DNA of 7,967 bases from JAYEIA01 sp964472505 (GTDB taxonomy: Bacteria; Bacteroidota; Bacteroidia; Bacteroidales; JAADGE01), in the NCBI GenBank assembly GCA_964472505.1, contig CAYYQW010000122.1:1-7967 (forward strand). Reading direction: 5' to 3'. How positions within the stretch are numbered: the first letter of the stretch is position 1; each line of letters starts with the position of its first letter. The notes beneath the pieces are model-generated. The model searched no databases. It was not told the DNA's origin and saw nothing but the letters and a program-made list of their open reading frames with translations. The position numbers and the translations under genes are program-made. Below are positions 6,210 through 7,967 of this stretch, one piece after another.

Positions 6210-6788
6210 ATGGAAATTGAAGTTGCTTACCCTTTTGATTTATATAATTCTTTAAGAGGATTGCCTATAAATAATGTCTTTCCTTGTTCAGCATTATTTA
6301 ATGAGAATATAATTGGAGGGTTATTATTAACATGTTCATCAACGGATTTGAGATTCTTTAATGTTAAAAAAACTAATTTACCACAGCCTAATTTGAAATT
6401 TAGGATGATTAATTACGAGCAAAGAATTTTTTTGATAGAATTCCATTTGCTTTTTGATTCAAATAAGATTTTAAAGTTACATTTGAATCCGATTCATCAA
6501 AACGTTCGTCTGTTTTTGAACTTGTTGATTGAAAAACAGATGATATCATTTCATTTTTACAACAAACAGTCAGATTTAATCGCTTCATCCTATACAACAT
6601 TAAATAATGAAGAAATGGAATGGGTAATTCGAAACAGCAAGTTAATAAGCGAAATAGAGTCTAATAAGGATTATTTGCAACTCGCTTACTATATGTCTGA
6701 CAAAATAGAAAATAATGAGAGATTGTTTAAATTCAATGACAGTAAAAGTATAGAACAATCATTTATTGGGTTAATCAAAAGCTTGTAA
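6210..6788 (+). CDS. Hypothetical protein, 192 aa, no recognised family
   Basis: I do not recognise this protein. The reading frame is open from TTG at 6198, but the ATG at 6210 (192 aa) is the more likely start because it follows an A-rich leader and needs no rare start codon. There is no signal peptide and no clear membrane segment. The N-terminal two thirds look beta-rich with alternating hydrophobic residues (e.g. LKFRMINYEQRIFLIEFHLLF, about 62-82, and MISFHFYN, 111-118). The last third is charged and probably helical (about 132-192, with NNEEMEWVIRNSKLISEIES). Cysteines are few (Cys26, Cys42) and no catalytic motif stands out. The gene is very AT-rich compared with the chemoreceptor gene and begins about 35 bp after the attC-like site, with no TAnnTTTG between higA and its start, so it may depend on read-through from higBA. 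Confidence 0.72.
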   Translation: MEIEVAYPFDLYNSLRGLPINNVFPCSALFNENIIGGLLLTCSSTDLRFFNVKKTNLPQPNLKFRMINYEQRIFLIEFHLLFDSNKILKLHLNPIHQNVRLFLNLLIEKQMISFHFYNKQSDLIASSYTTLNNEEMEWVIRNSKLISEIESNKDYLQLAYYMSDKIENNERLFKFNDSKSIEQSFIGLIKSL

Positions 6789-6981
6789 AATTGAAAAATT
6801 GAAAATTATCTGCGTTTCACGATTCCGTACAATATAATTTTCAAGATGTTATCAATTCTACTTTCCTGTTTTGTACAATGCATGACCCAAATTTAGGAGT
6901 TCATATTCAGGATCAGATTTTGGACTTTGTTTGGTCGCAATAATTTTGTCTTAGCCGCTTGTGATTTCGGCAACATATATT
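6789..6981. other. Non-coding spacer before repeat copy B
   Basis: This is the left part of the 446-bp gap between the 192-aa gene and the DUF4145 gene. I see no plausible gene on either strand. It starts with a short tandem AATTGAAA-type repeat (about 6787-6808). A possible promoter, TTTG (6919-6922) with TAATTTTG (6941-6948, an exact TAnnTTTG match, 18-bp spacer), points towards copy B and the DUF4145 gene but would leave a leader of about 280 nt. No terminator for the 192-aa gene is apparent. Confidence 0.5.
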
Positions 6982-7108
6982 GAAGCTGGCAAAAGAAAGA
7001 AAGACCGTAAAACAATAGCAGCATGCGGCAAATGCAGAGCTTGTTAAAACACAACAGCTCCAAAAAGCACTGGGATTTACACCAAGCCTTAGAAGTAAAC
7101 AACAAAAA
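6982..7108 (+). repeat. Dispersed direct repeat, copy B
   Basis: This is the second copy of the repeat at 5172-5297, in the same orientation and about 88% identical, with one extra base near 7064. The bulged hairpin GAGC-T-TGTT/AACAGCTC is retained. An open frame on the opposite strand spans this region, but its translation follows repeat sequence and resembles no protein I know, so I treat the stretch as non-coding. Together the copies bracket the higBA plus 192-aa segment, about 1.7 kb. Confidence 0.85.
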
Positions 7109-7162
7109 TACCCGCAGCCCTTTTGATTTAATTTTAAAAAACCGTAATTTTAAGAACGGAAA

Positions 7163-7217
7163 ACCGGACCAACTGTTGGTAAAATAAATGCCGGTGGTTA
7201 TACGAATGTTGTAAGCA
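7163..7217 (+). repeat. Palindromic spacer end upstream of the DUF4145 gene
   Basis: Nested inverted repeats ACCGG/CCGGT (7163-7167 and 7191-7195) enclose a perfect hairpin ACCAA-CTG-TTGGT (7168-7180). The stretch ends in GTTGTAAGCA (7208-7217), whose reverse complement TGCTTACAA appears just after the gene at 7906-7914. It looks like the right half of a cassette-flanking palindromic repeat. No matching left half with TGCTTACAA is seen between 6789 and 7163. Confidence 0.55.
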
Positions 7218-7234
7218 ATATAAAACAAACAAAA

Positions 7235-7900
7235 ATGCCAGCAGTACAAGCTTTAAAATTTAATGGAGGGAATCAAAATATTGGATTTGATAAAGACCCA
7301 AATAAATGTCCTTTCTGCCACAAGAGTATAACACCCAGAATGTATCAAGGTTTCAAAAAAGACAAGATTTTAGAGATTGTTTATAGATGTCCAGACTCAG
7401 ACTGCGGAAGAATTTTCACTGCACTATATCGCAATGAATTAGTTGGAGGGAGTACTTATCAGTATAGGTACAAGTCATCGTCAGTCGGAACACATATAGA
7501 AAAAGATTTTAATGAAAATGTGAAAACTCTCTCACCAAACTTTGTGGATATATTTAATCAAGCTTCAAAAGCTGAATCAATGAATTTAAATCATATAGCG
7601 GGCATTGGATTTAGAAAAGCATTAGAGTTTTTGATAAAAGATTATTTAATTAAAAACAATCCGGACAAAGAAGAAAATATAAAGAAAAAATTCCTTGGTA
7701 AATGTATAAAAGATGACATCAACAACCTAAATGTTAAAGAGATGGCGGAGAGAGCAACTTGGTTAGGGAACGATGAAACTCATTATGTTCGAAAATGGGA
7801 GGACAAAGACATTAACGACCTTAAGATTTTAATCAAAGTGACATTACATTGGATTGAAATGGAACTTTTAACTGAGCAATATAAGACAGAAATGCAATAA
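7235..7900 (+). CDS. DUF4145-domain protein with N-terminal zinc ribbon
   Basis: The 221-aa protein has two parts. Residues 22-62 form a probable zinc ribbon with CPFC (25-28) and CPDSDC (52-57) knuckles. Residues about 100-210 resemble DUF4145: a helix IAGIGFRKALEFLIKDYLI (121-139), then LGNDETHYVRKWEDKDINDL (177-196) and a final helix LKILIKVTLHWIEMELL (196-212). The GNDxTH and 'LE.li.dyl' patterns are what I recognise of that family. DUF4145 occurs alone or joined to restriction and other defence proteins, and its biochemical activity is not established. No catalytic site is evident, and no classical HEPN RxxxxH is seen (the nearest Arg-His spacing, R173 to H183, is too long). The ATG at 7235 lies 17 bp after the repeat end, and the stop is followed within 6 bp by the inverted repeat, so this is a compact one-gene cassette. 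There is no close promoter. Confidence 0.8.
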   Translation: MPAVQALKFNGGNQNIGFDKDPNKCPFCHKSITPRMYQGFKKDKILEIVYRCPDSDCGRIFTALYRNELVGGSTYQYRYKSSSVGTHIEKDFNENVKTLSPNFVDIFNQASKAESMNLNHIAGIGFRKALEFLIKDYLIKNNPDKEENIKKKFLGKCIKDDINNLNVKEMAERATWLGNDETHYVRKWEDKDINDLKILIKVTLHWIEMELLTEQYKTEMQ

Positions 7901-7905
7901 AATAC

Positions 7906-7958
7906 TGCTTACAATATATAGGAATATGAGCGGCACGCAGTGCCCGGCGAGTATTCCC
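7906..7958 (+). repeat. Left end of a palindromic spacer after the DUF4145 gene (cut by window edge)
   Basis: TGCTTACAA (7906-7914) inversely matches TTGTAAGCA upstream of the same gene. It is followed by a GC-rich composite hairpin: outer GGAATA/TATTCC (7921-7926 and 7952-7957) enclosing GGCAC-GCA-GTGCC (7932-7944). The high local GC against an AT-rich gene marks it as a separate element. The structure probably continues past the window end to a matching GTTGTAAGCA-like end. Confidence 0.6.
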
Positions 7959-7967
7959 GGTTGAACT

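Noticed and set aside
5172..7108. CRISPR array
   Set aside because: There are only two copies of a long imperfect repeat about 1.8 kb apart with genes between them, and no short regular repeat-spacer pattern anywhere in the window.
6893..7249. 118-codon open frame on the minus strand across repeat copy B
   Set aside because: Its translation is Phe/Leu/Cys-rich and low in complexity, it overlaps a non-coding dispersed repeat and the DUF4145 start, and the equivalent frame is not preserved in copy A.

Overview
The window looks like a chromosomal segment of a Bacteroidota bacterium, probably Bacteroidales or a close relative. This is inferred from several things: promoters resembling the Bacteroidota -7 element TAnnTTTG, start codons without Shine-Dalgarno sequences, a membrane-anchored MutS-like ATPase, a Bacteroidota-type deoxynucleoside kinase, and a Bacteroidota-style HigB/HigA pair. 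No species can be named.

Left part (1-5163), ordinary chromosome. A MutS-related ATPase is read leftwards and runs off the left edge only a few codons before its expected end. It is divergent from a deoxynucleoside kinase (2174-2809). The gap between them holds a cluster of short perfect hairpins that resembles a REP-type intergenic element. After the kinase comes a roughly 150-bp MITE-like element with terminal inverted repeats and a central 24-bp perfect palindrome. A complete double-Cache chemoreceptor gene (3074-5104) follows, closed by a strong intrinsic terminator.

Right part (5164-7967), accessory region. Three short transcription units of foreign appearance, all on the + strand and visibly more AT-rich, are separated by long repeat-containing spacers: a higB-higA type II toxin-antitoxin pair, an unrecognised 192-aa protein, and a zinc-ribbon/DUF4145 protein. 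An approximately 126-bp direct repeat (about 88% identical by hand count) flanks the higBA plus 192-aa segment. The spacer after higA folds into a long imperfect stem whose ends read CAAC...GTTGGGC, like an integron attC site. The DUF4145 gene is tightly bracketed by a 9-bp inverted repeat (TTGTAAGCA / TGCTTACAA).

Taken together, the right part looks like a small array of repeat-bounded gene cassettes. It is integron-like in layout but has no integrase in the window. The toxin-antitoxin pair would fit a stabilising role in such an array. That interpretation is inference; the repeats themselves are directly visible.
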